Assembly (NCBI RefSeq): GCF_003053745.1
Contig: NZ_QAYE01000010.1
Span: 82,893-146,892 of the forward strand
Origin: Sphingomonas faeni
Lineage (GTDB): Bacteria; Pseudomonadota; Alphaproteobacteria; Sphingomonadales; Sphingomonadaceae
Direction of reading: 5' to 3'
DNA: 64,000 nt
Of this stretch, positions 34,509-46,910 are shown piece by piece. The number at the start of each line of letters is the position of its first letter. Position 1 is the first letter of the stretch. A model generated the notes under the pieces. It was given only the letters and a program-made list of their open reading frames with translations, did no database searches and was not told the origin of the DNA. The translations under genes were made by a program, and so were the position numbers.

Positions 34509-35732
34509 ATGACCTACCAGTCCGACCTGCTCACCACGCTGACCTCGCGCGGCTATGTCCACCAGATGACCGACGCGGCCGCGCTCGATGCGCTCGCCGG
34601 CAAGCAAGTCGTGCCCGGCTATATCGGCTTCGATCCGACCGCGCCGTCGCTCCACGTCGGCAGCCTCGTCCAGATCATGCTGCTCCGCCGGCTCCAGCAG
34701 ACCGGGCACAAGCCGATCGTCCTGATGGGTGGCGGCACCGGCAAGATCGGCGACCCCAGCTTCAAGGACGAAGCGCGCAAGCTGCTCGGCGAAGACGGAA
34801 TCAAGGCCAACGTCGCCTCGATCCGGCGAATCTTCGAACGCTTCCTGACCTTCGGTGACGGCCCCACCGACGCCGTGATGCTCGACAATGCCGAGTGGCT
34901 CGACGCGCTCGAATACATCCCGTTCCTGCGCGATGTCGGCCAGCATTTCTCGGTCAACCGGATGCTCGCGTTCGATTCGGTCAAGCTCCGCCTCGACCGC
35001 GAACAGTCGCTGAGCTTCCTCGAATTCAACTACATGATCCTCCAGGCGTACGACTTCCTCGAACTGTCGCGCCGCGCCGAATGCCGGTTGCAGATGGGCG
35101 GCTCGGACCAGTGGGGCAACATCGTCAACGGCATCGAACTCGCGCGTCGGATGGACTCGACCGAGGTCTACGGCGTCACCACCCCGCTGATCACGACCGC
35201 GGACGGCGGCAAGATGGGCAAGACGATGTCGGGTGCTGTCTGGCTGCACGAGGACCAGTTGCCGCACTTCGATTACTGGCAGTTCTGGCGCAACACCGAC
35301 GACCGCGACGTCGGCCGCTTCCTGAAGCTGTTCACCGACCTCCCGCTCGACGAGATCGCGCGTCTCGAAGCGCTCGAGGGCGCGGAGATCAACGCCGCCA
35401 AGATCGTGCTTGCCAACGAAGCGACCGCAATGTGCCGTGGTCGGGATGCCGCCGAACAGGCCGCCGAGACTGCGCGGAAGACGTTCGAGGAAGGCGCGTC
35501 GGGCGGCTCGCTGCCGAGCTACGCCGTTTCCGGTGGCTCGATCGGTGTCGTCGAGGCGCTGGTGGGACTGGGCTTCGTTGCCTCCAACGGCGAGGCGCGA
35601 CGGAAGATCGCCGAGGGCGCGGTGCGTGTCGATGGCGAGGCCGTCCGCGAGCCGACCACCAGCATCGACGTCGCGTCGCCCGTACGGCTCAGCCTCGGCA
35701 AGAAACGACATGGGATGCTAACCCCCTCATAA
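34509..35732 (+). CDS. tyrS: Tyrosyl-tRNA synthetase
   Basis: A 407-residue class I synthetase. The HIGH-type motif is PSLHVGSL (about residue 49), the tyrosine pocket includes QMGGSDQWGNI, the KMSKS-type motif is KMGKTMSG, and the C-terminal S4 RNA-binding domain (EARRKIAEGAVRVDGE) is complete. Product charges tRNA-Tyr. The ATG at 34509 gives the family N terminus; the frame is open upstream through the repeat. Confidence 0.97.
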   Translation: MTYQSDLLTTLTSRGYVHQMTDAAALDALAGKQVVPGYIGFDPTAPSLHVGSLVQIMLLRRLQQTGHKPIVLMGGGTGKIGDPSFKDEARKLLGEDGIKANVASIRRIFERFLTFGDGPTDAVMLDNAEWLDALEYIPFLRDVGQHFSVNRMLAFDSVKLRLDREQSLSFLEFNYMILQAYDFLELSRRAECRLQMGGSDQWGNIVNGIELARRMDSTEVYGVTTPLITTADGGKMGKTMSGAVWLHEDQLPHFDYWQFWRNTDDRDVGRFLKLFTDLPLDEIARLEALEGAEINAAKIVLANEATAMCRGRDAAEQAAETARKTFEEGASGGSLPSYAVSGGSIGVVEALVGLGFVASNGEARRKIAEGAVRVDGEAVREPTTSIDVASPVRLSLGKKRHGMLTPS

Positions 35733-35839
35733 TAGAGGCATTCTCGTTTCGAAGAACGCCGCGTTAAGTATCACCGTTCGTATCGGGTTCACGCCGCGCG
35801 CCGTACACCGGCGGGATGGTTATTCCAGGGGAGCGATCG

Positions 35840-36157
35840 ATGCCACGCTACGCAATGGCCGTTCGCGATGCGCGCGGCGAGCCCCGCGACGAAGTGATGC
35901 ACCGCACGCATGCGCTCGACGGCGACGATCGCACGATCAAGCTGGTGCTGGTCAACATGTCCGCCAACGGCCTGATGGCACGGTGCGACGGCGATCCGGC
36001 GGCCGGCAGCCGCCTGCGGATCCGCCTGCCCGTTCTCGGCTATGTCGACGCGGTGGTACGATGGTCGCTCGGCGGTCGGGTCGGCTGCGAGCTCGAACGG
36101 ACGATCCCGCTCGCCGACTATTACACGATGCTCATGGTGATGACCCGCAACAGCTGA
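35840..36157 (+). CDS. PilZ domain protein
   Basis: A 105-residue single-domain protein. After an Arg-rich lead (HRTHALDGDDRTIK) comes VLVNMSANGLMARCDGD with the NxSxxG c-di-GMP element, and a barrel through VDAVVRWSLGGRVGCELE. GGGGAG lies 6 nt before the ATG at 35840. It is the second PilZ protein in the window. The RxxxR element is not clear, so binding is uncertain. Confidence 0.78.
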   Translation: MPRYAMAVRDARGEPRDEVMHRTHALDGDDRTIKLVLVNMSANGLMARCDGDPAAGSRLRIRLPVLGYVDAVVRWSLGGRVGCELERTIPLADYYTMLMVMTRNS

Positions 36158-36161
36158 CGGA

Positions 36162-38213
36162 TCAGCCGGAGCGAAGCAACGCAACCCCAGCGTCCCGGTC
36201 GAACAAATAGAGCGCGGTGCGAGCCGCCTGCCCCCTCGGCCCCTCCAAACCGCCGTCGCGGTCGATCAGCAGGCGCGCGTCGTCGTGCGCGCATTGCAGC
36301 AGGTCGGCCATCATGTCCGGTGTCGCCAGCCGGAACGCCATTTCGCCGGACTGCTTCGTGCCGAGCAGCTCGCCCGCGCCGCGGAGGCGGAGGTCCTCCT
36401 CGGCGATGCGGAAGCCGTCGTTGGTCTCGCGCATCAAGGCGAGGCGCGCGCGGGATGTTTCGCTCAGCGAAGATCCGCGCATCAGCAGGCAGATCGATCG
36501 CCCGGTGCCACGGCCTACCCGCCCGCGGAGCTGGTGCAGCTGAGCGAGGCCGAAACGATCGGCGTGCTCGATCACGATCAGCGTCGCGTTGGGGACATCG
36601 ACGCCGACCTCGATCACCGTCGTCGCGACGAGGACGGACGTGCGGGCGGCGGAGAACTCGGCCATCACGGCGTCTTTCTCCGCGGGTTTCATCCGGCCGT
36701 GGACGAGCGCGACCTTGTCACCGAAGCGGGCACGCAGCGTTTCGGCACGCATCTCGGCGGCGGCAAGGTCGCTCTTCTCGCTCTCCTCGACCAGCGGGCA
36801 CACCCAATACGCCTGCCCGCCGTCCGCGAGGTGTCGGCCGAGCGCGTTGACCACGTCATCGAGGCGATCCTCGGAGATAACCCGCGTCTCGATCGGCTGG
36901 CGGCCCGGCGGCATTTCGTCGAGCCGGCTGACGTCCATCTCGCCGTATTGCGCGAGCGTCAGCGTTCGCGGGATCGGCGTCGCGGTCATCGCGAGCAGGT
37001 GCGGCGGGGCGACACCCTTCGCCTGCAACGTCATGCGTTGCGCGACGCCGAAGCGGTGCTGTTCGTCGACCACCACGAGCCCAAGGTCCTTGTAGCCGAC
37101 CGCGTCCTGGAAGATCGCGTGCGTGCCGACGAGGATGTCGAGCTCGCCGCTCGCCAGCGCCATCAGCGTCGCCTCGCGCACGCGGCCCTTGTCGCGACCG
37201 GTGAGCACGCCGATCTCGATCGGTAGCCCGGCGAGCGTCTTTCGCAGCGTCTCGTAATGCTGGCGGGCGAGAATTTCGGTCGGCGCGAGCATCGCCGCCT
37301 GCGCACCCGCCTCGACCGCGATTAGCATCGCCATCGCCGCCACCAGCGTCTTGCCTGAACCGACATCGCCCTGCAGCAGCCGCAGCATCGGCGCGGTCTG
37401 CGCGAGGTCGCCCTCGATCTCGCCGACCGTTCGCGATTGCGCGCCGGTCAGCGTGTAGGGCAGCTTCAGCAGGTCGCGCAGCCGACCGTCGCCCTGCAAC
37501 GCCCGCCCCCGGCGCTTGCGGGTATCCGCGCGGACGATCGTCATCGCCAATTGGTTTGCGAACACCTCGTCATAGGCCAGCCGCTCCCGCGCCTTCGCAT
37601 CCGATGGGTCGGCGTGGATGCGCTCCAGCGATTCGTGCCAGCCCGGCCATTCGCGTTTCGCCTTCAGGCCCGGCTCGATCCACTCGGGCAGGTCCGGCGC
37701 GCGCGACACCGCCTGCGTGGTCAACGCCGCCAGCCGCCGCGACGTGAGGCCTTCCGATAGCGGATAGATCGGCTCGCGCTCGCGCAGCTCCTCGTCCGGC
37801 TCGACAATGTCGGGGTGCACGATCTGCAATTCCTGGCCGTATTCGTCGAGCCGGCCCGAGATCCGCTTGGCCTCACCGATCGGCAGCAGCTTCTTCGCCC
37901 ACCCGGAACTCCCGCCGAAGAAGACCAGGCTGACGTAATTGCCGAGCTCGTCGGTCGCCTGCACCCGCGTCGGACCGCGGCCCGCGCTGATCTTGTAGTC
38001 GCGCGGGGTCAGCGTGATCGTGATGATCCGCCCGGCATCGCTCGACATCAGCTCGGTGCGTGGCAGACGATCGACGTAGCCGGTCGGCAAATGGAAGGCG
38101 ACATCGACGACGCGCGCGAGCCCGAGCCGGTCGAGCGGCTTGGCGAGCGCGGGCCCCACCCCCTTGAGGACGAGGGTTTCGGCGAACAGCGGATTGAGGA
38201 TTTCGGGTCGCAT
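36162..38213 (-). CDS. recG: ATP-dependent DNA helicase RecG
   Basis: A 683-residue branch-migrating helicase that reverses stalled forks and processes Holliday junctions. An N-terminal wedge (OB) domain is followed by helicase motifs I GDVGSGKT, II DEQH, III TATPIPRT and VI QLRGRVGRG. Full length. It overlaps nothing at its start; the divergent sdhE begins 75 bp away. recG beside sdhE and mfd is the usual alphaproteobacterial arrangement. Confidence 0.98.
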   Translation of the reverse strand: MRPEILNPLFAETLVLKGVGPALAKPLDRLGLARVVDVAFHLPTGYVDRLPRTELMSSDAGRIITITLTPRDYKISAGRGPTRVQATDELGNYVSLVFFGGSSGWAKKLLPIGEAKRISGRLDEYGQELQIVHPDIVEPDEELREREPIYPLSEGLTSRRLAALTTQAVSRAPDLPEWIEPGLKAKREWPGWHESLERIHADPSDAKARERLAYDEVFANQLAMTIVRADTRKRRGRALQGDGRLRDLLKLPYTLTGAQSRTVGEIEGDLAQTAPMLRLLQGDVGSGKTLVAAMAMLIAVEAGAQAAMLAPTEILARQHYETLRKTLAGLPIEIGVLTGRDKGRVREATLMALASGELDILVGTHAIFQDAVGYKDLGLVVVDEQHRFGVAQRMTLQAKGVAPPHLLAMTATPIPRTLTLAQYGEMDVSRLDEMPPGRQPIETRVISEDRLDDVVNALGRHLADGGQAYWVCPLVEESEKSDLAAAEMRAETLRARFGDKVALVHGRMKPAEKDAVMAEFSAARTSVLVATTVIEVGVDVPNATLIVIEHADRFGLAQLHQLRGRVGRGTGRSICLLMRGSSLSETSRARLALMRETNDGFRIAEEDLRLRGAGELLGTKQSGEMAFRLATPDMMADLLQCAHDDARLLIDRDGGLEGPRGQAARTALYLFDRDAGVALLRSG

Positions 38214-38287
38214 GACTATCTGACCTCTATAGCCTAGCCGACGCCCGCCGCCAGCGGGTCGCCGGCTCTTCGTGTTTGGAGTTCGAA

Positions 38288-38554
38288 ATGGACCACGAGA
38301 CCCGCCTCAAGCGCCTGGGCTTTCGCAGCTCGCACCGCGGCACGCGCGAAGCCGATATGATGATCGGCGGCTTCTTCGCGACCTACGGCCGGACGTGGAC
38401 TCCCGAACAGCTCGACTGGTTCGAGGCGCTCTTGGAGGAACAGGACGTCGACATCATGGGCTGGGCGATCGGCTCGATCGTGTGCCCGCCCGAGTGGGAC
38501 GGGCCGATGATGCAGGCGATGCGCGACATCAATTACGTGACGGTCGTGAAGTAA
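38288..38554 (+). CDS. sdhE: FAD assembly factor SdhE
   Basis: An 88-residue protein with the RGTREAD segment (RGxxE motif) that binds succinate dehydrogenase SdhA and promotes its covalent flavinylation. DWFEALLEEQDVDIMGW is the conserved helix. The ATG at 38288 was chosen over an in-frame TTG four codons upstream. It is followed by a palindromic repeat, then mfd. Confidence 0.94.
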   Translation: MDHETRLKRLGFRSSHRGTREADMMIGGFFATYGRTWTPEQLDWFEALLEEQDVDIMGWAIGSIVCPPEWDGPMMQAMRDINYVTVVK

Positions 38555-38563
38555 TCTTCTGCG

Positions 38564-38667
38564 CCCCTCCCTGGAAGGGAGGGGTCGGGTGTGGGTCGGC
38601 CGCTTGGCGGTCGTGACACGCGCCTCATACCAACCCACCCCCAGCCCCTCCCTTCCAGGGAGGGGGG
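38564..38667. repeat. Paired palindrome between sdhE and mfd
   Basis: Arms at about 38564-38584 (CCCCTCCCTGGAAGGGAGGGG) and 38646-38667, with GGTCGGGTGTGGG and its complement inside the pair. The right arm ends 8 bp before the mfd ATG and overlaps its Shine-Dalgarno (GGGGGGAG). Confidence 0.75.
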
Positions 38668-38674
38668 AGTTCGA

Positions 38675-41600
38675 ATGCCAGACCTCAAGACGATCCTCTC
38701 CGCGACCTCACCGCTGACGCTCTCCGGCGTGCCGTCCGGCTTCCAGCCGTCGCTACTTGCCGACCTCGCGCGGGCCGCGAAGACGCGCGCAGTGTTCATC
38801 GCGCCGGACGATGCGGCGATGCGCGCGGTCGCGTCGACCGCGGCGTATTTCGCACCCGATCTCGAAGTGCTGAGCTTCCCGGCCTGGGACTGCCTCCCCT
38901 ACGACCGCGCCTCGCCGACGCTCCGCATCATGGCCGAGCGTGTCGCCGCACTGCAACGCCTGCAAGGCAAGCCCAAGGGGCCGCAGCTCCTGCTGACGAC
39001 CGCCAACGCCGCGACGCAGCGCGTCCTCACGCCGTTCCGCATCCGCCAGCTCGTCGCGCGTCTCGCACCCGGCGAACGGACCGGCCGCGACAAGCTCGCC
39101 ATGCTGCTCCAGGCGAACGGCTATGTCCGCACCGACACCGTCCACGACCAGGGCGAATACGCCGTGCGCGGCGGGATCGTCGATCTCTACCCGTCGGGCG
39201 AAGACCACGCGCTGCGCCTCGATTTCTTCGGCGACGAGATCGAGAGCGTCCGCACGTTCGACGCGGCGGACCAGCGTACCACCGGGCGGATCGACGGCTT
39301 CGTCCTGCTGCCGGCGTCCGAAGCATTGCTCGACGAGGACTCGATCAAACGCTTCCGGACCCGCTACCGCGACGCGTTCGGCGCGACCGCGACCGGCGAT
39401 CCGATGTACCAGGCGATCTCCGAAGGCCGCCGCATCGCGGGCATGGAGCACTGGCTGCCGCTGTTCGAAGAGAAGATGGCGACGCTGTTCGACCATCTCG
39501 GCGCCGACGACGTCGTGGTGCGCGACAACGGCGTCGCCGCGGCGGTGGAGAGCCGGCTCGAATCGATCGCCGACTATTACGAGAACCGCAAACGCGCCGA
39601 GGCAGCCCAACCCGGCAGCTATCGCCCGCTCACCGCCAAAGCACTCTATCTCGATGCGCAGGAATGGTCCGGCGGGGTCGAGGCGTTCGCCGCACACATC
39701 ACCTCGCCGTTCCACGAGCCGCCGAGCGATACCGTGCTGGACTTCGACGTCGACGGCCCGCGTGATTTCGGCCCCGAGCGCGCGGCACAAACGAACATCT
39801 ACGAAGCCGTCGCGGATCACGTCGAGAAACTGCGCAAGCAGGGGCGGAAACCGATCCTCGCCAGCTACTCGATCGGTGCGCGCGAACGCCTGGGCACCCT
39901 GCTCGCCGACCACGGCTTGAAGGGGGGCAAGCACGCGGAGACTTGGCAGGAGGCGCTAGGCGTCGCCGACACCGCGCGCAGCTTCGGCGTCGCGCTGATC
40001 GTCCTGCCGCTCGATCACGGCTTCACTGCGCCGGGGATCGCCGTCCTCACCGAGCAGGACATGCTCGGCGACCGCCTGGTCCACCGCAAGAAGCGCAAGA
40101 AATCTGCCGACGCATTCCTCGCCGAACTCGCGACGCTGACGCCGGGCGATCTGGTCGTCCACACCGAGCACGGGATCGGCCGCTACGAGGGCCTGACCTC
40201 GATCCCGGTCGGCCAGAGCCCGCATGATTGCGTCGCGCTCAGCTATGCCGGCGGCGACAAGCTCTACGTGCCGGTCGAGAACATCGACGTCCTCTCGCGC
40301 TACGGCTCGTCCGAGGAAGGCGCGACGCTCGACCGTCTCGGCGGCGAAGGCTGGCAGCGCCGCAAGTCGAAGATGAAGGAGCGGATCCGCGAGATCGCCG
40401 GCGAACTCATCGCGACCGCCGCCGAACGCGCGCTGCATCCGGGCGACGTGCTCGAACCCGATGCGAGCGGCTACCCGAGCTTCGTCGACCGCTTCCCGTA
40501 CGAGGAAACCGAGGACCAGGACCGCGCGATCGAGGACGTTCTCGGCGATCTGTCCGCGGGCAAACCGATGGACCGGCTGGTGGTTGGCGACGTCGGCTTC
40601 GGCAAGACCGAGGTCGCGTTGCGCGCCGCCTTCGTCGCGGCGATGGGCGGCAAGCAGGTCGCGATCGTCTGCCCGACGACATTGCTCGCGCGCCAGCACT
40701 ACAACAACTTCGTCGCCCGCTTCGAAGGCTTCCCGATGAACATGGGCCGCCTGTCGCGACTCGTCACCGCGAGCGAGGCGAAGGCGACCAAGGAAGGGCT
40801 GGCGAACGGCACGATCGACGTCGTCATCGGCACGCATGCGCTGCTGGCGAAGAACATCGACTTCAAGCGGCTCGGGCTGGTGGTGGTCGACGAGGAGCAG
40901 CGGTTCGGCGTGACGCACAAGGAGCGGCTGAAGGCGCTGCGGGCGGACGTCCACATGCTGACGCTGACCGCGACGCCGATCCCGCGGACGCTGCAGATGG
41001 CGATGTCGGGCATCCGCGAGCTGTCGGTGATCCAGACCCCGCCGGTCGATCGCCTCGCCGTGCGGACGTACATAATGCCGTTCGATCCGGTCGTGCTGCG
41101 CGAGGCGTTGCTGCGCGAGCATTATCGCGGCGGGCAGAGCTTCGTCGTCACGCCGCGGGTCGCGGACCTGCCCGAGATCGAGGACTTCCTGCGCGAACAG
41201 GTGCCCGAGATCCGCTTCGTCGTCGCGCACGGCCAGATGTCGCCGACCGAGGTCGAGGAGCGCATGTCGGCGTTCTACGACAAGAAGTTCGAGGTGCTCG
41301 TCTCAACCACGATCATCGAGAGCGGGATCGACATCGCCTCCGCCAACACGATGATCGTCCACCGCGCCGACCGCTTCGGCCTAGCCCAGCTGTATCAGTT
41401 GCGCGGGCGCGTCGGCCGGTCGAAGACCCGCGCCTACGCGTATCTGGTGACCCCGCCTGAGCGACAGATGACGGTGACGGCCGAGAAGCGCCTCAAGGTG
41501 CTGTCCGATCTGGATTCGCTGGGGGCTGGCTTCCAACTGGCAAGCCACGATCTCGATATCCGCGGCGCTGGCAACATGCTCGGCGACGAGCAGACCGGGC

Positions 41601-42145
41601 ATATCAAGGAGGTCGGCTTCGAACTCTACCAGGCGATGCTGGAGGAGGCGATCATGGACGCCAAGGCCGGCGGCATGACCTCGTCGCGGCCGCGCGATTT
41701 CTCGCCGCAGATCACGGTCGATGCGCCGATCCTTATTCCCGAGGATTACGTGCCCGATCTCGATCTGCGGATGGGGCTGTATCGCCGCCTCAACGATCTC
41801 GACGAGGGGCAGGAGATCGAGGCGTTCGCGGCCGAGATGATCGACCGCTTCGGGCCGCTGCCGGATGCGACCGAGAATTTGATCAAGGTCATCGAGATCA
41901 AGCTGAACGCGAAACGCGCGTGCGTATCGAAGATCGACGTCGGGCCGAAGGGCGTGCTGGTCTCGTTCCACGACGACAAGCCGCCGAACATCGACAAGCT
42001 GCTGGCGTATGTCGAGCGGCTGAACGGCGTCGCGCGATTGCGCCCGGACAGCAAGCTGGTGCTGCAGCGGGCGTGGGGCGATCCGAAGGCGCGTCTGCAC
42101 GGCGCGCTGCAGTTGTCGAAGGGTTTGGCGAAGGCCGCTTCTTAA
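38675..42145 (+). CDS. mfd: Transcription-repair coupling factor Mfd
   Basis: A 1156-residue translocase that removes RNA polymerase stalled at DNA lesions and recruits UvrA. The UvrB-like N-terminal module (residues 1-~440), RNA-polymerase-interacting domain (DLVVHTEHGIGRYEGL), RecG-like helicase motifs (GDVGFGKTEVALRA, DEEQRFGV, TATPIPRT, QLRGRVGRS) and C-terminal D7 domain are all present. The ATG at 38675 follows GGGGAG directly. A palindromic element follows its stop. Confidence 0.98.
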   Translation: MPDLKTILSATSPLTLSGVPSGFQPSLLADLARAAKTRAVFIAPDDAAMRAVASTAAYFAPDLEVLSFPAWDCLPYDRASPTLRIMAERVAALQRLQGKPKGPQLLLTTANAATQRVLTPFRIRQLVARLAPGERTGRDKLAMLLQANGYVRTDTVHDQGEYAVRGGIVDLYPSGEDHALRLDFFGDEIESVRTFDAADQRTTGRIDGFVLLPASEALLDEDSIKRFRTRYRDAFGATATGDPMYQAISEGRRIAGMEHWLPLFEEKMATLFDHLGADDVVVRDNGVAAAVESRLESIADYYENRKRAEAAQPGSYRPLTAKALYLDAQEWSGGVEAFAAHITSPFHEPPSDTVLDFDVDGPRDFGPERAAQTNIYEAVADHVEKLRKQGRKPILASYSIGARERLGTLLADHGLKGGKHAETWQEALGVADTARSFGVALIVLPLDHGFTAPGIAVLTEQDMLGDRLVHRKKRKKSADAFLAELATLTPGDLVVHTEHGIGRYEGLTSIPVGQSPHDCVALSYAGGDKLYVPVENIDVLSRYGSSEEGATLDRLGGEGWQRRKSKMKERIREIAGELIATAAERALHPGDVLEPDASGYPSFVDRFPYEETEDQDRAIEDVLGDLSAGKPMDRLVVGDVGFGKTEVALRAAFVAAMGGKQVAIVCPTTLLARQHYNNFVARFEGFPMNMGRLSRLVTASEAKATKEGLANGTIDVVIGTHALLAKNIDFKRLGLVVVDEEQRFGVTHKERLKALRADVHMLTLTATPIPRTLQMAMSGIRELSVIQTPPVDRLAVRTYIMPFDPVVLREALLREHYRGGQSFVVTPRVADLPEIEDFLREQVPEIRFVVAHGQMSPTEVEERMSAFYDKKFEVLVSTTIIESGIDIASANTMIVHRADRFGLAQLYQLRGRVGRSKTRAYAYLVTPPERQMTVTAEKRLKVLSDLDSLGAGFQLASHDLDIRGAGNMLGDEQTGHIKEVGFELYQAMLEEAIMDAKAGGMTSSRPRDFSPQITVDAPILIPEDYVPDLDLRMGLYRRLNDLDEGQEIEAFAAEMIDRFGPLPDATENLIKVIEIKLNAKRACVSKIDVGPKGVLVSFHDDKPPNIDKLLAYVERLNGVARLRPDSKLVLQRAWGDPKARLHGALQLSKGLAKAAS

Positions 42146-42146
42146 G

Positions 42147-42244
42147 CCCTCTCCCCTCCGGGGAGAGGGTTGGGTGAGGGGCGCCGCGAGCGTTACCCTC
42201 TACAACAGCCCCTCACCCCGGCCCTCTCCCCGAAGGGGAGAGGG
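42147..42244. repeat. Paired palindrome after mfd (CCCTCTCCCC family)
   Basis: Left arm CCCTCTCCCCTCCGGGGAGAGGG with a GTTGGGTGAGGGG flank; right arm the complementary flank plus CCCTCTCCCCGAAGGGGAGAGGG. The same family occurs at 58074-58172. Confidence 0.8.
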
Positions 42245-42256
42245 AGCAGCGCAACG

Positions 42257-42295
42257 AAAAAGGCCGGACTACCACTGGGGTAGCCCGGCCTTTTT
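42257..42295. terminator. Bidirectional intrinsic terminator
   Basis: Stem AAAAAGGCCGGACTACC / GGTAGCCCGGCCTTTTT with one mismatch, with A and T runs on the two sides. It serves the convergent mfd and the lipoprotein gene at 42314. Confidence 0.92.
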
Positions 42296-42313
42296 AGAAT
42301 CTCGAAGTAGCGC

Positions 42314-42940
42314 TTACTTCGGCAACACGACGCTCGGTCCGATGCTGTCCACAACCTTCCGCGCATCGAACGCGCGGATGTTGTCGCGCGGGATCGGGCC
42401 CTTGCGCATCACGATCTCGGCAGTCGCCTCATAGCGATCGATCGTGCGGATATCGAAGTCGTTGCCCCATGGGCCACCACCGAAACCGCCATAGCCGCCG
42501 CCGAAACCACCGCCAAAGCCGCCATACGGGCTCCAGTTGCGCCAGCCAAAGCCGCGGCCGTAATAGCGCCACGACGGACCCCAATAGCCGCCGAAACCAC
42601 CATACCCGAACCCGCCACCGATTCCCGGCGTCGAATAGGTCCGCGACTGGAGATTGGTGTCGCGGTCGGCCATCAGGTAATAATCATAGCCATTCTGCAA
42701 CGTCAGTTCGGCGGCGCGGAAGAACAGGTAGCGCTCGACCGTATCACGCGACGTAACGCTGTTACCGGCGAAGCTGACGAGGAAGCGGCCCGGCTCTACC
42801 TGCCGGTCGCTATAGCCGGTGCGGCTGAACCCCTGGCCCGTCGCCGGCCGATAGGTGGTCTCGGTCGCGCAACCGGCCAGCAATAGAGCGCCCGTTGCGA
42901 GCGCTGCCAATGCGACCTTGCGACCAGGTTTCATGAACAT
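42314..42940 (-). CDS. CC0125/CC1285-type lipoprotein
   Basis: A 208-residue lipoprotein (lipobox LLLAGC near residue 24). The N-terminal half resembles the CC0125/CC1285 family (SRTGYSDRQVEPGRFLVSF, RYLFFRAAELTLQNGYDYYL). A Gly/Tyr/Trp-rich stretch (residues ~112-150) interrupts it. The C terminus repeats the predicted envelope motif (RYEATAEIVMRKG). Function unknown. GGAGA precedes the ATG at 42940; a second ATG lies two codons on. Confidence 0.8.
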   Translation of the reverse strand: MFMKPGRKVALAALATGALLLAGCATETTYRPATGQGFSRTGYSDRQVEPGRFLVSFAGNSVTSRDTVERYLFFRAAELTLQNGYDYYLMADRDTNLQSRTYSTPGIGGGFGYGGFGGYWGPSWRYYGRGFGWRNWSPYGGFGGGFGGGYGGFGGGPWGNDFDIRTIDRYEATAEIVMRKGPIPRDNIRAFDARKVVDSIGPSVVLPK

Positions 42941-43061
42941 GGTATGTCTCCGTTCGCGGCGAGTGCGGCGAAACGCCTCTTATTAGCCGTCAGTGGTGGA
43001 ACGGTTGATGAACGGGTTCGCTCCAATACGCCACCTTACTGACTCATTTTTCACGTTTCGT

Positions 43062-43478
43062 CTAAACGCCGATCAAGTGCAGCGCCAATGTCCGGCGGTG
43101 CGGGCGGCGGCGATGCTCGAAGAGGTAGATGCCCTGCCATGTGCCAAGTGCGAGTCGGCCGTCGATCAGCGGGATCGAGAGCTGGACTTGCGTAAGCGCA
43201 GTGCGGAGGTGGGCCGGCATGTCGTCCGGGCCTTCGTCGTCGTGGAGATACTCGCGCGATTCGGGGGCTATGCGCGCGAAATAGGCTTCGAGGTCGGTTC
43301 GCACCTCGGGGGCCGCGTTTTCCTGGATCAGGAGGGACGCGGACGTATGCCGGCAGAATACCGTCAACAGGCCCTCCGATATGCGTTTGTCGCGGGTCCA
43401 GCGGGCGATCTGGTCGGTAACGTCGACGAGGCCTTGGCGGGTAGTGTCGATGGTTAGGATCGTGGTGGCTTGGCGCAT
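43062..43478 (-). CDS. YjbQ family protein (UPF0047)
   Basis: A 138-residue beta-rich protein of the secondary thiamine-phosphate synthase YjbQ family: LLTVFCRHTSASLLIQEN near residue 40, EYLHDDEGPDDMPAHLR, and LGTWQGIYLFEHR at the C terminus with conserved His residues. Some members rescue thiE mutants weakly; the native role is uncertain. Confidence 0.9.
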   Translation of the reverse strand: MRQATTILTIDTTRQGLVDVTDQIARWTRDKRISEGLLTVFCRHTSASLLIQENAAPEVRTDLEAYFARIAPESREYLHDDEGPDDMPAHLRTALTQVQLSIPLIDGRLALGTWQGIYLFEHRRRPHRRTLALHLIGV

Positions 43479-43499
43479 GGTGTCCTAACGATCGGTCGG

Positions 43500-43740
43500 G
43501 AGGGTTGCTCCACTGTTCCCGCGAAGGCGGGGGTCCAGGAGTCCCAAAGACCATCGCCGGTAGCCTGTTCGCGGGAGAACGGAGCGGCGGCATTATATCG
43601 CATCACCCCGGCGGGATATTTCACCACCCCGGCGAAGGCCGGGGCCTAATTGGGGGACGTCCCTAACGACGGATGCGCTTCGTTACTTCGACCTCACCAA
43701 TTGGGCCCCGGCCTTCGCCGGGGTGGTAGGAGGTGGGGAG
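43500..43740. repeat. Two palindromic elements between yjbQ-like gene and secA
   Basis: One pair at about 43511-43578 (core CCCGCGAAGGCGGGGG, then TTCGCGGGAGAAC) and one at about 43624-43726 (core CACCCCGGCGAAGGCCGGGG with AATTGGG, and its complement). Both families also occur near 3.1-4.4 kb. The region is otherwise without a gene. Confidence 0.78.
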
Positions 43741-43768
43741 GTCGAAGCGTCAGGTCACTCAGGCTTCC

Positions 43769-46507
<2,739 letters not shown>

Positions 46508-46605
46508 GGGCTGATTTCCTGAATTTGAGACGCGGCGGCACGCGGGGGCGCACGCGGAAGCGGATCGCTCGGATCCAAAGGTTACGATAAGGTCACACCA
46601 AGACG

Positions 46606-46857
46606 CTATTCGCGGCGGCGCTCTGCCCATAGCGGAAGCGAGACGACTGCAATCGTGCGCAAGGTGTAAGCGACGGCAACCTGAAGCAGCGCGGGAAGAC
46701 CAGATACGGGCCTTATCAAGACTTTGGCCGGCGTTGCTGCTATCGACTGCGAGCAGACGTTGCCTTGCACCACTGCCTGGGCGGACTGCCCACGCATACC
46801 AGGCACCGCACCGGTCAGTGCGGAGAGCAGGGCAGAGAGGAGTAGCAGCAGGTTCAT
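46606..46857 (-). CDS. Small hypothetical protein with N-terminal hydrophobic segment
   Basis: An 83-residue protein with a hydrophobic N terminus (LLLLLSALLSALTGAVPG), a middle with SQSIAATPAKVLIRP and an end resembling AVVSLPLWAERRRE. It looks like a small exported or membrane protein seen beside secA in sphingomonads (from memory). No function is known. The ribosome binding site is weak. Confidence 0.5.
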   Translation of the reverse strand: MNLLLLLSALLSALTGAVPGMRGQSAQAVVQGNVCSQSIAATPAKVLIRPVSGLPALLQVAVAYTLRTIAVVSLPLWAERRRE

Positions 46858-46910
46858 GCGGGACCGGCTTTATGCGAACACGTCGTCAAGGTCCATCCGT
46901 CGTCCGGTGA